DNA of 64,000 nt from Saccharopolyspora erythraea NRRL 2338 (GTDB taxonomy: Bacteria; Actinomycetota; Actinomycetes; Mycobacteriales; Pseudonocardiaceae). The position numbers and the translations under genes were made by a program. The stretch is from contig NC_009142.1 in assembly GCF_000062885.1 (NCBI RefSeq), positions 5,383,584 through 5,447,583 on the forward strand, read 5' to 3'. Positions 8,987-17,319 of this stretch are shown in pieces. The notes beneath the pieces were generated by a model that was not told the origin of the DNA, searched no databases, and worked only from the letters and a program-made list of their open reading frames with translations. Positions within the stretch are counted from its first letter, which is position 1, and the number at the start of each line of letters is the position of its first letter.

Positions 8987-10115
8987 CAGAGGTGCTCCCG
9001 CTCGCCCATTCGATGCCCTGTTCCGAGAACAACGCCATGTCTTCGGCCGCCCTCCGCACGAACTCGTCGATGCCGTGGATGACCCGGTTCCTTCCCGCGT
9101 CGTCGCGCCAGTACCGAGGGGGAACGCGCCGGACCTCTTGCGCCTGCCGCACCGCGTCGACCACCGCCGTGAACGCGCCGCTGCGGTGCAGCGGAGCGAG
9201 CAGCGGTGTGGACCGGCCATCGGCGACATGCGCGAGCAGGTCCTCCAGCAGGTCGGTGCGGCCGTAGGTGCGTCGCCAGGTCCCGGATTCGCGGCTTTCG
9301 ACGGTCAGCCGGTCGCGCTCGTAGTGCAGGACCGCCCGTCCCTCTTCGCCGTGCACCACGACGTAGGGGTCCTGGTCACGCGGCCCGCACACGGTGGTGG
9401 CCACCACGACCGCGGCCGAACCGCCGAACCGCGCCCGCAGGCAGGCGGTGTCGTCGGCCTCGATGTCGTGCGCGCGGTAGAGCTCCACCTCGACGCCGTC
9501 CGGAGTCCGCTCCGGTGAACCCGTTTGCGCGACCGCGAACGCCGTGGCGACCGCGTGCGCGAACGGGTTGGTCAGCGTGCCGTCCACGACGGCCTCGCCG
9601 TTGAGCAGCCGACGGCCCGCCCAGGGCGCCCGGCGGTAGTACTCGAAGGGCCGCACCCACACCCCGGCGCCGCCGATGCCGGTCACCGCGCCGAGTGCTC
9701 CCGAGCCGATCAGCTCGGTCAGTGCGGGCAGGGCGTGCGAACCGAGGCTCTGGAACCCGACCTGCACCGACCGGCCCGTCTCCGCCGCGAGCGCCCGCAG
9801 CCGCGACAGCTCGTGGCTGCTGGTCACCGGTGGCTTCTCCAGCAGGACATCGGTGCCGGCGCGCAACGCGGTGGCGGCGAGCCTCGCATGCGTCGGGATG
9901 GGGCTTGCGATGACGGTGACGTCGATGCGGTGTCGCGCGAGGAGTTCGTCGAGGTCGCCGTACACCGGGACCGGGCCGAGTTCGGCGGTGCGCGCGGCCG
10001 GGATCGGGTCGCAGGCCGCGGCCAGCCTCGCCTCGCCCGCCTGGCGCAGCCGCTCCAGGTTGCGCAGATGCCAGGCGCCGTAACCGCCGACACCCACGAG
10101 CGCCACTTCGGGCAA
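8979..10115 (-). CDS. Gfo/Idh/MocA family NAD(P)-dependent oxidoreductase
   Basis: About 378 residues. The N-terminal Rossmann fold shows VALVGVGGYGAWHLRN (GxGxxG), and the family motif is LLEKPPVTSS (EKP, Lys in nucleotide/sugar binding). The middle holds VGFQSLGSHALPALTEL and a C-terminal beta-sheet domain with DGTLTNPFAHAVATAF (His as putative catalytic acid). Enzymes of this family oxidise or epimerise sugars, inositols or aldoses. The start is uncertain: TTG 10115 is the first in-frame start after the promoter; a GTG seven codons later is possible. It is transcribed from a LacI-type operator promoter, divergent from lacI. Confidence 0.88.
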   Translation of the reverse strand: MPEVALVGVGGYGAWHLRNLERLRQAGEARLAAACDPIPAARTAELGPVPVYGDLDELLARHRIDVTVIASPIPTHARLAATALRAGTDVLLEKPPVTSSHELSRLRALAAETGRSVQVGFQSLGSHALPALTELIGSGALGAVTGIGGAGVWVRPFEYYRRAPWAGRRLLNGEAVVDGTLTNPFAHAVATAFAVAQTGSPERTPDGVEVELYRAHDIEADDTACLRARFGGSAAVVVATTVCGPRDQDPYVVVHGEEGRAVLHYERDRLTVESRESGTWRRTYGRTDLLEDLLAHVADGRSTPLLAPLHRSGAFTAVVDAVRQAQEVRRVPPRYWRDDAGRNRVIHGIDEFVRRAAEDMALFSEQGIEWASGSTSGE

Positions 10116-10136
10116 CGGACCAGTCCCATCCGTAGA

Positions 10137-10184
10137 AAGCGCTTGCTGTCCGAGTAAGCTAGGCACCCACTTGGAAACTGTCAA
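10137..10184 (-). promoter_or_regulatory. promoter plus LacI-family operator for the Gfo/Idh-DUF6807 operon
   Basis: Reading the minus strand: -35 TTGACA (10184-10179), a 17-base spacer, -10 TAGCTT (10161-10156), then the palindrome AAGCGCTT (10144-10137) in the context GCAAGCGCTTTCT about 5-12 bases after the expected transcription start. The core matches the AANCGNTT consensus of LacI/GalR operators. The same core and the same layout recur at 11477-11530. Confidence 0.82.
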
Positions 10185-10229
10185 CGCGGCGGCCACCGGC
10201 CGTTGGAGGAGGACCGCGAAGGAGTGCCG

Positions 10230-11285
10230 ATGGCCTCGACGCTCGCCGACGTCGCGGCACGGGCCGGGGTGTCCACCGCGACGGTCTCCCGAGTGCTCAA
10301 CGGCAACTACCCGGTCTCGGCCGCGACCCGGGAACGGGTGCAACGGGCGCTCGAAGAGCTCAGCTACGTCGGCAACGCACCCGCCCGCGCGCTGGCCGCG
10401 CACTCCTCCGACGTGATCGGCGTGATCGTCAGCGACGTCTCCGACCCGTTCTTCGGCATCCAGGCCAGCGGCCTGCAGTGGGAGGCCGCCGACTCCGGCC
10501 TGCTCGCGGTCATCTGCAACACCGCCGGCTCGCCCGCCGCCGAGCTGAAGTACCTCCGGCTGCTGCTGGGCCAGCGCATGCGCGCGATCGTGCTCACGGG
10601 AGGCGGAAGCGACGAACCCGAACACCTCGACGCCACCGCGGCGCTGATCGACCAGGCGCAGTCGGCGGGTACCGGGGTGGTGCTCTGCGGCAGGCCGGCC
10701 CCGCCCGGGGTCGAGGCGCCGGTGATCGCATACGACAACCGCGGCGGCGCACAGGCGCTGACCAGGCACGTGCTGGCCCTGGGGCACCGCAGGATCGCCT
10801 ACGTCGCCGGGCCGCCGGGCCACGGAACGACGCGAAGCCGCCTGGAAGGTCACCGCGCGGCGCTGGCGGATGCGGGCCTGGGCGACGGTGCGGCACCGGT
10901 GGTCCACGGCGACTTCTCCCGCGCCTCCGGCTTCGACGCCGCACTGGAGCTGATGCGCGTCGCCAGCGGCAGCACCGCCGTCGTCGTGGCCAACGACCTG
11001 ATGGCGCTGGGAGTCATCGCCGCGCTGCGCCAGCACGGGGTCGCGGTGCCCGCGGAGGTCTCCGTCGCCGGCTTCGACGATCTGCCCGCCGCGGTGGACG
11101 CGGTGCCCGCGCTGACCACCGTCCGGCTCCCGCTGCGCGAGGGCGCCCGGCGCGCGGGCCGGATCGCCGCCGGAGCCGAGCCGCTCACCGCGCCCGGCCG
11201 GATGCTGTGGATGCCCGCCGAACTGCTGGCCAGGGAGTCGGTGGCGCCACCGGGCGCCGGCCTTCCGCAGTGGCCCCCGCGCTGA
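10230..11285 (+). CDS. LacI family transcriptional regulator
   Basis: 351 residues. The HTH is at the N-terminus: LADVAARAGVSTATVSRVLN (about residues 5-24), with the hinge-helix region NAPARALAAHSSDVIGVIVS. The C-terminal two-lobed sugar-binding domain has SDPFFGIQASGLQWEA, the AIVLTGGGSDEPEH strand and VVVANDLMALGVIAALRQHG. ATG 10230 follows GAAGGAG by 5 bases; the 9 upstream codons are not HTH-like. It lies between two promoters bearing the same AAGCGCTT operator, so it most likely represses both arms until a sugar ligand binds. Confidence 0.93.
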   Translation: MASTLADVAARAGVSTATVSRVLNGNYPVSAATRERVQRALEELSYVGNAPARALAAHSSDVIGVIVSDVSDPFFGIQASGLQWEAADSGLLAVICNTAGSPAAELKYLRLLLGQRMRAIVLTGGGSDEPEHLDATAALIDQAQSAGTGVVLCGRPAPPGVEAPVIAYDNRGGAQALTRHVLALGHRRIAYVAGPPGHGTTRSRLEGHRAALADAGLGDGAAPVVHGDFSRASGFDAALELMRVASGSTAVVVANDLMALGVIAALRQHGVAVPAEVSVAGFDDLPAAVDAVPALTTVRLPLREGARRAGRIAAGAEPLTAPGRMLWMPAELLARESVAPPGAGLPQWPPR

Positions 11286-11407
11286 GTTCCTGTCTTGAAC
11301 TCGCCTTGCGTGGCGGCGCGGGAAACTCAGGCGTTCTCCGGCGCCGGGATCTTTTTCTCACGTATCACCCGGAGAAGCTGAGCACGCGTCCGTCCGGCAG
11401 CGGGAGC

Positions 11408-11463
11408 GCGAGCGCGGCCCGACTCGGGCGTGGTGATCGCGAGCGCGGGCCGACTCGGGCGTG
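11408..11463. repeat. direct repeat, two 25-bp copies
   Basis: The unit GCGAGCGCGG(c/g)CCGACTCGGGCGTG occurs at 11408-11432 and 11439-11463 with a 6-bp gap and one mismatch. It lies between lacI and the promoter of the sugar ABC operon. It could be a chance duplication or an activator site; nothing else in the 280-bp gap looks coding. Confidence 0.65.
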
Positions 11464-11476
11464 CCGCGTTCGGCCG

Positions 11477-11530
11477 TTGACGCACCCGGAGGCGACCTCT
11501 AGCCTTCCGCGGCAAGGCTAGTAAGCGCTT
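11477..11530 (+). promoter_or_regulatory. promoter plus LacI-family operator for the sugar ABC operon
   Basis: -35 TTGACG (11477-11482), a 17-base spacer, -10 TAGCCT (11500-11505), then the operator core AAGCGCTT (11523-11530) in TAGTAAGCGCTTTCTA. A second inverted repeat, CTAGCCTT (11499-11506) and AAGGCTAG (11514-11521), overlaps the -10 and the start region. The layout copies the divergent promoter at 10137-10184, supporting joint control by the LacI protein encoded between them. Confidence 0.82.
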
Positions 11531-11566
11531 TCTACGCGGGCTGGACGCAGCGCGGAGGTGAACCCG

Positions 11567-12847
11567 ATGCGACGGAGCACGGGAGCTGTCATCGGCGCGG
11601 CGGCGGTCGCGCTGGCCACGCTCGCGGCGTGCGCACCCGGCACCGACTTCGGTCCCGCGAGCAACGGCTCCCCGCCCGGCCATCTGACCTACACGTACTT
11701 CACCGACGGGCCCGACGAGAAGGTGACCCGCGACCTGATCGCGGAGTTCGAGCGGCGCACCGGCGCCACGGTCGACCTGCAGATACTGCCGTACTCCGAG
11801 CTGGAGCAGCAGTTGCAGGGCAGGCTGGCCGCGGGGCACGCGCCCGACGTCGCCCGGCTGACCAACCTGAGCCCGTTCCGCAGCGACCTGCTGGACCTCT
11901 CGGCCAACGGCGCCGACATCGGCGACCAGTTCCTCGACCAGGCGCGGGAGACCACCAGCGGCCCCGCCGGGGAGACGGTGGCCGTTGCCAGCGACCTGAC
12001 CATGAACGGCCCGCTGGTCAACACCGATCTGTTCGCCAGGGCGGGAGTGGCGTTGCCGCCGAAGGACCGGCCGGTGAGCTGGCCCGAACTGATCGCCAAG
12101 GCCAGGGTGGTGCAGCAGAAGTCGGGCTCGCCCTACGCCATCGCGTTCGACAAGTCCGGCGCCCGGGTGGCCGGCCTGTTCAACCAGTTCGGCACGAACT
12201 ACTTCGGCACCGACGGCGCGGTGCAGCTCGACCCCGCCAAGGCCGCCGCGGCCACGCGGCTGTTCGTGGACCTGAACAACGACGGCACGATGTACCGGGA
12301 CTTCTGGGTGCAGTCGGGCACCAAGTACGAGGGCGCCGACGACATGTTCCTGCGCGAGGACGTGCCGGTCTACTTCAGCGGCAACTGGCAGACGGGCCAG
12401 TTCGACGAAGAGGCCCAGTTCGGCTGGACCGTGCTGCCCAACCCGTGCGCCGAGCGCTGCGGAGGGTTCCCCGGAGGCAAGTTCATGGTGGCGTTGCGCC
12501 AGACCACGAACCCGCGGCTGGCCGCCGAGTTCGTCGCGTTCATGAACTCCCGCCAGGCGCAGGAGAAGTACGCGAGGGAGGCGCACTTCCTGCCCACCCG
12601 CAAGGACCTCCTCGCCGAAGGCGTCGACTACCCCCGGCGCGACGCGGAGATGGACGTCTTCCTCGACGACGTCAGGCGGACCGACCCGGCCGCCTTCAGC
12701 TCCGCCTACAGCCCCGGGATGGACTCGACGGCCGACGCGGTGGTCGACGAGCTGGCGGCGGCGATCGTCGGCAGGCAGTCGGTGCCCGACACCGTGGCGA
12801 GGATGCGGACCTCGGCGCAGGAGGCACTGGAGGCGGCCATCCCATGA
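11567..12847 (+). CDS. carbohydrate ABC transporter substrate-binding lipoprotein (SBP_bac_1)
   Basis: 426 residues with a signal peptide and lipobox LATLAAC at about residues 15-21. Family-1 binding-protein features follow: LIAEFERRTGATVDLQILPY, LQGRLAAGHAPDVARLTNL, the aromatic region YFGTDGAVQLDPAKA, and the C-terminal VDELAAAIVGRQSVPDTV. The ATG at 11567 has GGAGG 8 bases upstream; a GTG 9 bases earlier is less well placed. First gene of the LacI-controlled importer operon; it captures an oligosaccharide whose identity is not predictable. Confidence 0.92.
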   Translation: MRRSTGAVIGAAAVALATLAACAPGTDFGPASNGSPPGHLTYTYFTDGPDEKVTRDLIAEFERRTGATVDLQILPYSELEQQLQGRLAAGHAPDVARLTNLSPFRSDLLDLSANGADIGDQFLDQARETTSGPAGETVAVASDLTMNGPLVNTDLFARAGVALPPKDRPVSWPELIAKARVVQQKSGSPYAIAFDKSGARVAGLFNQFGTNYFGTDGAVQLDPAKAAAATRLFVDLNNDGTMYRDFWVQSGTKYEGADDMFLREDVPVYFSGNWQTGQFDEEAQFGWTVLPNPCAERCGGFPGGKFMVALRQTTNPRLAAEFVAFMNSRQAQEKYAREAHFLPTRKDLLAEGVDYPRRDAEMDVFLDDVRRTDPAAFSSAYSPGMDSTADAVVDELAAAIVGRQSVPDTVARMRTSAQEALEAAIP

Positions 12848-13779
12848 CGACCACCGAGTCCCCGCCCGCCACGAGCGTGCGACCGCCGTCGGCGCGCAAG
12901 CGGGGCGCCAAACCGTGGAACCAGCGCCTGGCGCCCTACCTGTTCGTGCTGCCGAACATGCTGGTGTTCGGGGTCTTCATCATCTACCCGGCGCTCAACG
13001 GCTTCAACATCAGCCTCTACAACAGCAACAACGGCCGCGCCTTCACACCGGTCGGCACCAGGAACTACCGCAGGCTGTTCACCGACGAGGAGTTCTGGCA
13101 GGCCGCGGGCGCCACGGTGATCTTCGTGGTGGCCTTCGTCGCCGTCTGCACGGCGGCGTCGATCGGCCTGGCGATGCTGCTGACCAAACCGATCAGGGCC
13201 CGCGGCTTCTTCCGCGCCGTGTTCTTCCTGCCCGTGCTGCTCTCCCCGGTGGTGGTCGGCCTGCTGTGGGGCTGGATCCTGGAACGGCGTTCGGGCGCGC
13301 TCAACGCGATCCTCGGCGCGGTCGGGCTGCCCGAGCCGGGCTGGCTGGTCAGCGGGCCGCTCGCGCTCGGTGCGACGGTCTTCGTCGGGGTGTGGGCGCA
13401 CGCGGGCTTCTACACGCTGATCATGATGGCGGGGCTGCAGGCCATCGACAGCTCCTACTACGAGGCCGCGCACCTGGACGGGGCCGGGGCGTGGCACCGG
13501 TTCCGCCACATCACCTGGCCGCTGCTGCGGCCGACCACGCTGGTGGTGGTGATCCTGGCGATGATCGCCGGCTTCCAGTCCTTCGACTTCATCTACACGC
13601 TCAGCGGCGGCGGACCGCTCGGGGCCACGACCCTGATGGTGCAGTACATCTACGAGCACGCGTTCCAGTCGCCGATCCAGTACGGGCTGGCGGCCGCGGG
13701 CTCGGTGGTGCTGTTCTGCACGATCTTCGCGCTCACGGTCTTGAACTTCCTGTACGGCCGCAGGAAGGAGTCGATGTGA
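12844..13779 (+). CDS. carbohydrate ABC transporter permease, MalF/UgpA type
   Basis: 311 residues. The first TM segment is PYLFVLPNMLVFGVFIIYPA, followed by five more, with the EAA loop YYEAAHLDGAGAWHRFRHIT. The YTLSGGGPLGATTLMVQYIY motif is typical of sugar-permease A subunits. Coupled to the binding protein by an ATGA overlap and to the next permease by GTGA. No ATPase is encoded in the operon, so it probably borrows a shared MsiK-type ATPase from elsewhere, as is common in actinomycetes. Confidence 0.93.
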   Translation: MTTTESPPATSVRPPSARKRGAKPWNQRLAPYLFVLPNMLVFGVFIIYPALNGFNISLYNSNNGRAFTPVGTRNYRRLFTDEEFWQAAGATVIFVVAFVAVCTAASIGLAMLLTKPIRARGFFRAVFFLPVLLSPVVVGLLWGWILERRSGALNAILGAVGLPEPGWLVSGPLALGATVFVGVWAHAGFYTLIMMAGLQAIDSSYYEAAHLDGAGAWHRFRHITWPLLRPTTLVVVILAMIAGFQSFDFIYTLSGGGPLGATTLMVQYIYEHAFQSPIQYGLAAAGSVVLFCTIFALTVLNFLYGRRKESM

Positions 13780-14663
13780 TCGGCGCGCTGCGTCCGGCCC
13801 CTCGCAAGTCTCCGGCGCCGTCGTGGACCGGTACCTCCGGAGGACCTCCGCCTCGAACAGGCCAGGTGCTCACCTACGCCGCCCTGATCGCGCTGAGCGT
13901 GCTGGTGCTGGCACCGGTGGTGTGGGCGGTACTGGCGTCGTTCAAGACCCGCACCGAGCTGGCGGCGCGACCGCCTAGCCTGCTGCCGGAGAGCTTCCGG
14001 CTGGACAACTACACCGGCGCGCTCTCGGAGTTCGACTTCGGCGTCTACGTCACCAACAGCGCGATCGTCACGGTGGGCGCCACTGCGCTCACCCTGGCGA
14101 TCAACGCGATGGCCGCCTACGCACTGGCGAAGTACAACTTCCGCGGCCGCAACGCGCTGTTCCTGGTCACCCTCGGCACGATCATGATCCCGTTGCAGAT
14201 CATCCTGATCCCGCTGCACCAGGTCGTCGCACAGCTCGGGATGACCAACTCGCTGCTCGGCATGATCATCCCGCCCGCGGCCACACCCACCGGGGTTTTC
14301 CTGCTGCGCCAGTACATGCTCACCATCCCGGATGAGCTGATCGAGGCCGCCAGGGTGGACGGCGCGGGCGAGCTGCGGATCTTCCTGCGCCTGGTGCTGC
14401 CGCTGTGCAGGCCCGCGCTGGCGGTGGTGACGATCTTCTCGGTCATCTGGCGGTGGAACGACTTCCTCTGGCCGCTGGTGATCGCGCAGTCGCAGGACCT
14501 CTACACCCTGCCGGTGGCCATCGCGCAGTTCAACAGCCAGGAAGTGGTGCCGTTCAACTACATCCTGGCGATGTCGGTGGTCAGCATGATCCCGGTGGTC
14601 ATCATCTTCCTGGTCCTGCAGAAGCACGTGGTGCGCGGCATCGCGCAAACCGGACTGAAATGA
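13776..14663 (+). CDS. carbohydrate ABC transporter permease, MalG/UgpE type
   Basis: 295 residues with a GTG start overlapping the upstream stop (GTGA). Six TM segments; MalG signatures are ASFKTRTELAARPPSLLPES after TM1, NSAIVTVGATALTLAINAMA, the EAA loop ELIEAARVDGAGELRIFLRL, and the VIAQSQDLYTLPVAIAQF loop near the C-terminus. Partner of the permease encoded just upstream. Confidence 0.93.
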   Translation: MIGALRPAPRKSPAPSWTGTSGGPPPRTGQVLTYAALIALSVLVLAPVVWAVLASFKTRTELAARPPSLLPESFRLDNYTGALSEFDFGVYVTNSAIVTVGATALTLAINAMAAYALAKYNFRGRNALFLVTLGTIMIPLQIILIPLHQVVAQLGMTNSLLGMIIPPAATPTGVFLLRQYMLTIPDELIEAARVDGAGELRIFLRLVLPLCRPALAVVTIFSVIWRWNDFLWPLVIAQSQDLYTLPVAIAQFNSQEVVPFNYILAMSVVSMIPVVIIFLVLQKHVVRGIAQTGLK

Positions 14664-14674
14664 GGTTGGCATCC

Positions 14675-17299
14675 ATGACCGGACGCACCGTGCACCGGCT
14701 CGACGAGGCAGGCACCGTCCGCGACTGGCTGGTGGCCGGAGCGTGGGGCGAGCCCGTCGCGGCGCTGCCGGACCTGGTGCCCTCGACGGGATCGTCCTGG
14801 GGGCGGGACGGCAGATGGGTGCTCACCAACGGCCCGGACGTCACACCGCTGAAAGCCCGGCTCCACCGGGCGGCGCCGTTGCGCGAGCAGGCACCGCCCG
14901 CGGTCGTCGAAGGCGGTCCCGTCAGCTACACGGGTCCGGACGGCTCCGCGCACGCGGGCACCTGGCGGCGGACGCACACGGCCGGGGACGGTCTGGTCGA
15001 CTGGAGCGAGTTCTGCTTCACCCCGCAATGCCGGGTCGCGCTCGCGGCGACCGCGCTCGAGGTCGACCAGGCGGAGTGGCGGACGCTGCGGCTGGCGAGT
15101 ACCGGGCCGACGCTGCTCTACGTCAACGGCGAATGCGTGGCGCGGTCGGAGTCGGTGACCTACATGGAGCCCGCCGAGCAGGCGACGAGGGTGTGGCTGC
15201 CGCCGGGCGTGAACGAGGTCGTGGTCTGCTCCTGGCAGGTCGGGTTCCGGGAGTGCCGCCAGATCCTCCGGCTGCGCGTCGAGGGCCTGCCGGTCCGGGT
15301 CGTGCTGCCCAGCCCAGGAGCCGACGAACGGATCGGCGAGCTCGCCGAGCAGGTGCTCGACTCGGTCGGCACGCCGTCGTGGGGCAACCTGGGCACCGAG
15401 GTCGAGCTGCACGGGCCGGACGGACCCGCGCTGCGCGTCGAGGTGGGCGGTGTCGGCAAGCGGGTCCGGCTCGACGGCGGGAAGGCGGTCGTCGAGCTAC
15501 CTCCGCCCGATTCGGGCGAGCGGGACTCCGCGTCGATGCTCAGCACCGGAGAAGCGGTTCTGCGGGTGTTCCTGGACGACGAGCGCTCCCCCGTCTTCCG
15601 CGAGTTCCCCGTCCGGCTGCTGCCTCGGCACTACCGCGCCGAACCCGCCGGCGACGAGCGGACGTGGCGCCGCGAGCTGTTGGAGCACGCCCGCACCCAG
15701 CCGAACGGATGCGCCGGCGAGCTCGCCTCGGCCGCCCTCGACCCCGGCCACCGACTGCACGCCGAGTCGCTCGACCGGTCGCTGTGGATGATCGAGAAGC
15801 GGGCCGACTGCGCCGACTTCGAGGCGCTGGGCCTGCTGCACCTGTGGCACCGGCTGCCGGAAGGCACGTGGCCCGAGGGGGTCCGCACGCGGGTCGCCGA
15901 CGCCCTGCGCGGCTTCAAGTACTGGATCGACCAGCCCGGCCTGGACGCGATGTGCTACTTCACCGAGAACCACCAGCTCGTCTGGCACACCGCCGAGCTG
16001 CTGGCGGGCCAGACCTTCGCCGACGAGGTCTTCGCGAACTCCGGCTGGACCGGCAGGCAGCACGCCGAGCACGGCCGCGTGCTCGCCGAGAAGTGGCTCG
16101 TGCGCAAGCTCGCGGCCGGATTCAGCGAGTTCGACTCCAACGCCTACGTCGCCGTGGACGTGCTCGCGCTGGTCTCCCTGGTCGAGTTCGCCGACGACGC
16201 CAAGCTCGCCGAGCTGGCCGCGGGACTGCTCGACAAGACCCTGTTCACGCTCGCGGTCAACTCGTGGCGCGGCGCCCACGCCTGCGCGCACGGCAGGTCG
16301 TACGTGCATACCCAGCGCAGTGCGCGGATGGAGGAAACCGCGTCGATCATGTGGGTGTGCTGGGGCACCGGCGCGTTGAACGCCGCCACGCTGCCCGCCA
16401 CCGTGCTGGCCACCGCCCACCGCTACACCGTGCCCGAGGCGATCGTCGCGGCCGCGCAGGAGCTTCCGGAGGAATGGATCGGCAGACAGCGCTACGCGGG
16501 CGAATACCGCTCGCACCACGACCTGCTGTCCCGGCCGTACGCATCGGACCTGCTTGTCTACAAGACGCCGGACGTGATGCTCTCCAGCGTGCAGGACTAC
16601 CGCAGCGGTCTTCCCGGCCTGCAGGAGCACGTCTGGGGTGCCGTCCTCGGGCCGGAGACGCAGGTGCACGTCACCCATCCGCCGAGCGCGGCGACGCACT
16701 CCTCGGCACGGCCGAACGCGTGGGCGGGCCACCGCGTGCTGCCCCGCACCCGCCAGCACACCGACACCGTCCTGGCGGTCCACGACATCCCGGAACACGA
16801 CCCGATGGGCTTCACCCACGGCTGGTTCCCGCTGTCCACGATGGACGAATGGACGACGCGGGGTCCGTGGGTCGCGGGCAGGCGCGCGGAGGGCTACGTC
16901 GCGCTGGCCACCGAGGGCGGCTGCGGCTTCCTGACCAGCGGGCCGAACGCGTGGCAGGAGCTCCGCCCTCGCGGGCCGGGTGTCGCGTGGGTGTGCGTGG
17001 TGGGCAGGGGGGCCACCGACGGCTCGTTCGCGGAGTTCGTCGACGCCCTCGGCGAGCCCGACTTCCGGCACGACGGCGTCGAATACCGCACGCGCCACGG
17101 CGTGCGGCTGGCCCTGCACCGGCACGGAGCCTTCACGATCGACGGCCGGGTCGCGGACCTGGACGAGAACGGGCGCCCCGCCGAGCTACCGCACCTGGAC
17201 AACCCCCTGTGCCGGGTCGACTTCGGCGCACCGGAGATGGTGATCGGCGAGAAGCGGCACGTCATCGACCTGCGCACCGGACGTTCCCTACCCGGCTGA
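14675..17299 (+). CDS. large protein of unknown function, putative carbohydrate-active enzyme
   Basis: 874 residues, cytoplasmic by the absence of a signal peptide. I do not recognise a named family. The first ~370 residues are beta-rich with a galactose-binding-like stretch (TLLYVNGECVARSESVTYME). Residues ~400-650 are helical and rich in aromatic and acidic residues (GLDAMCYFTENHQLVWHTAE and GFSEFDSNAYVAVDVLALVS), resembling an (alpha/alpha)6 toroid of glycoside hydrolases or polysaccharide lyases. The last ~200 residues are beta-rich again. Candidate catalytic residues lie in the FTENHQ and SEFDSN motifs. It ends the LacI-controlled importer operon, so an intracellular enzyme acting on the imported saccharide is the natural guess. 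An ATG at 14660 is an alternative start. Confidence 0.7.
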   Translation: MTGRTVHRLDEAGTVRDWLVAGAWGEPVAALPDLVPSTGSSWGRDGRWVLTNGPDVTPLKARLHRAAPLREQAPPAVVEGGPVSYTGPDGSAHAGTWRRTHTAGDGLVDWSEFCFTPQCRVALAATALEVDQAEWRTLRLASTGPTLLYVNGECVARSESVTYMEPAEQATRVWLPPGVNEVVVCSWQVGFRECRQILRLRVEGLPVRVVLPSPGADERIGELAEQVLDSVGTPSWGNLGTEVELHGPDGPALRVEVGGVGKRVRLDGGKAVVELPPPDSGERDSASMLSTGEAVLRVFLDDERSPVFREFPVRLLPRHYRAEPAGDERTWRRELLEHARTQPNGCAGELASAALDPGHRLHAESLDRSLWMIEKRADCADFEALGLLHLWHRLPEGTWPEGVRTRVADALRGFKYWIDQPGLDAMCYFTENHQLVWHTAELLAGQTFADEVFANSGWTGRQHAEHGRVLAEKWLVRKLAAGFSEFDSNAYVAVDVLALVSLVEFADDAKLAELAAGLLDKTLFTLAVNSWRGAHACAHGRSYVHTQRSARMEETASIMWVCWGTGALNAATLPATVLATAHRYTVPEAIVAAAQELPEEWIGRQRYAGEYRSHHDLLSRPYASDLLVYKTPDVMLSSVQDYRSGLPGLQEHVWGAVLGPETQVHVTHPPSAATHSSARPNAWAGHRVLPRTRQHTDTVLAVHDIPEHDPMGFTHGWFPLSTMDEWTTRGPWVAGRRAEGYVALATEGGCGFLTSGPNAWQELRPRGPGVAWVCVVGRGATDGSFAEFVDALGEPDFRHDGVEYRTRHGVRLALHRHGAFTIDGRVADLDENGRPAELPHLDNPLCRVDFGAPEMVIGEKRHVIDLRTGRSLPG

Positions 17300-17319
17300 T
17301 CCCGGCCGGGCCTGAGGAT

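Noticed and set aside
11629-13779. A 716-codon ORF ending as the first sugar permease
   Set aside because: Its first ~400 codons are the binding-protein gene in another frame; the permease begins at ATG 12844.
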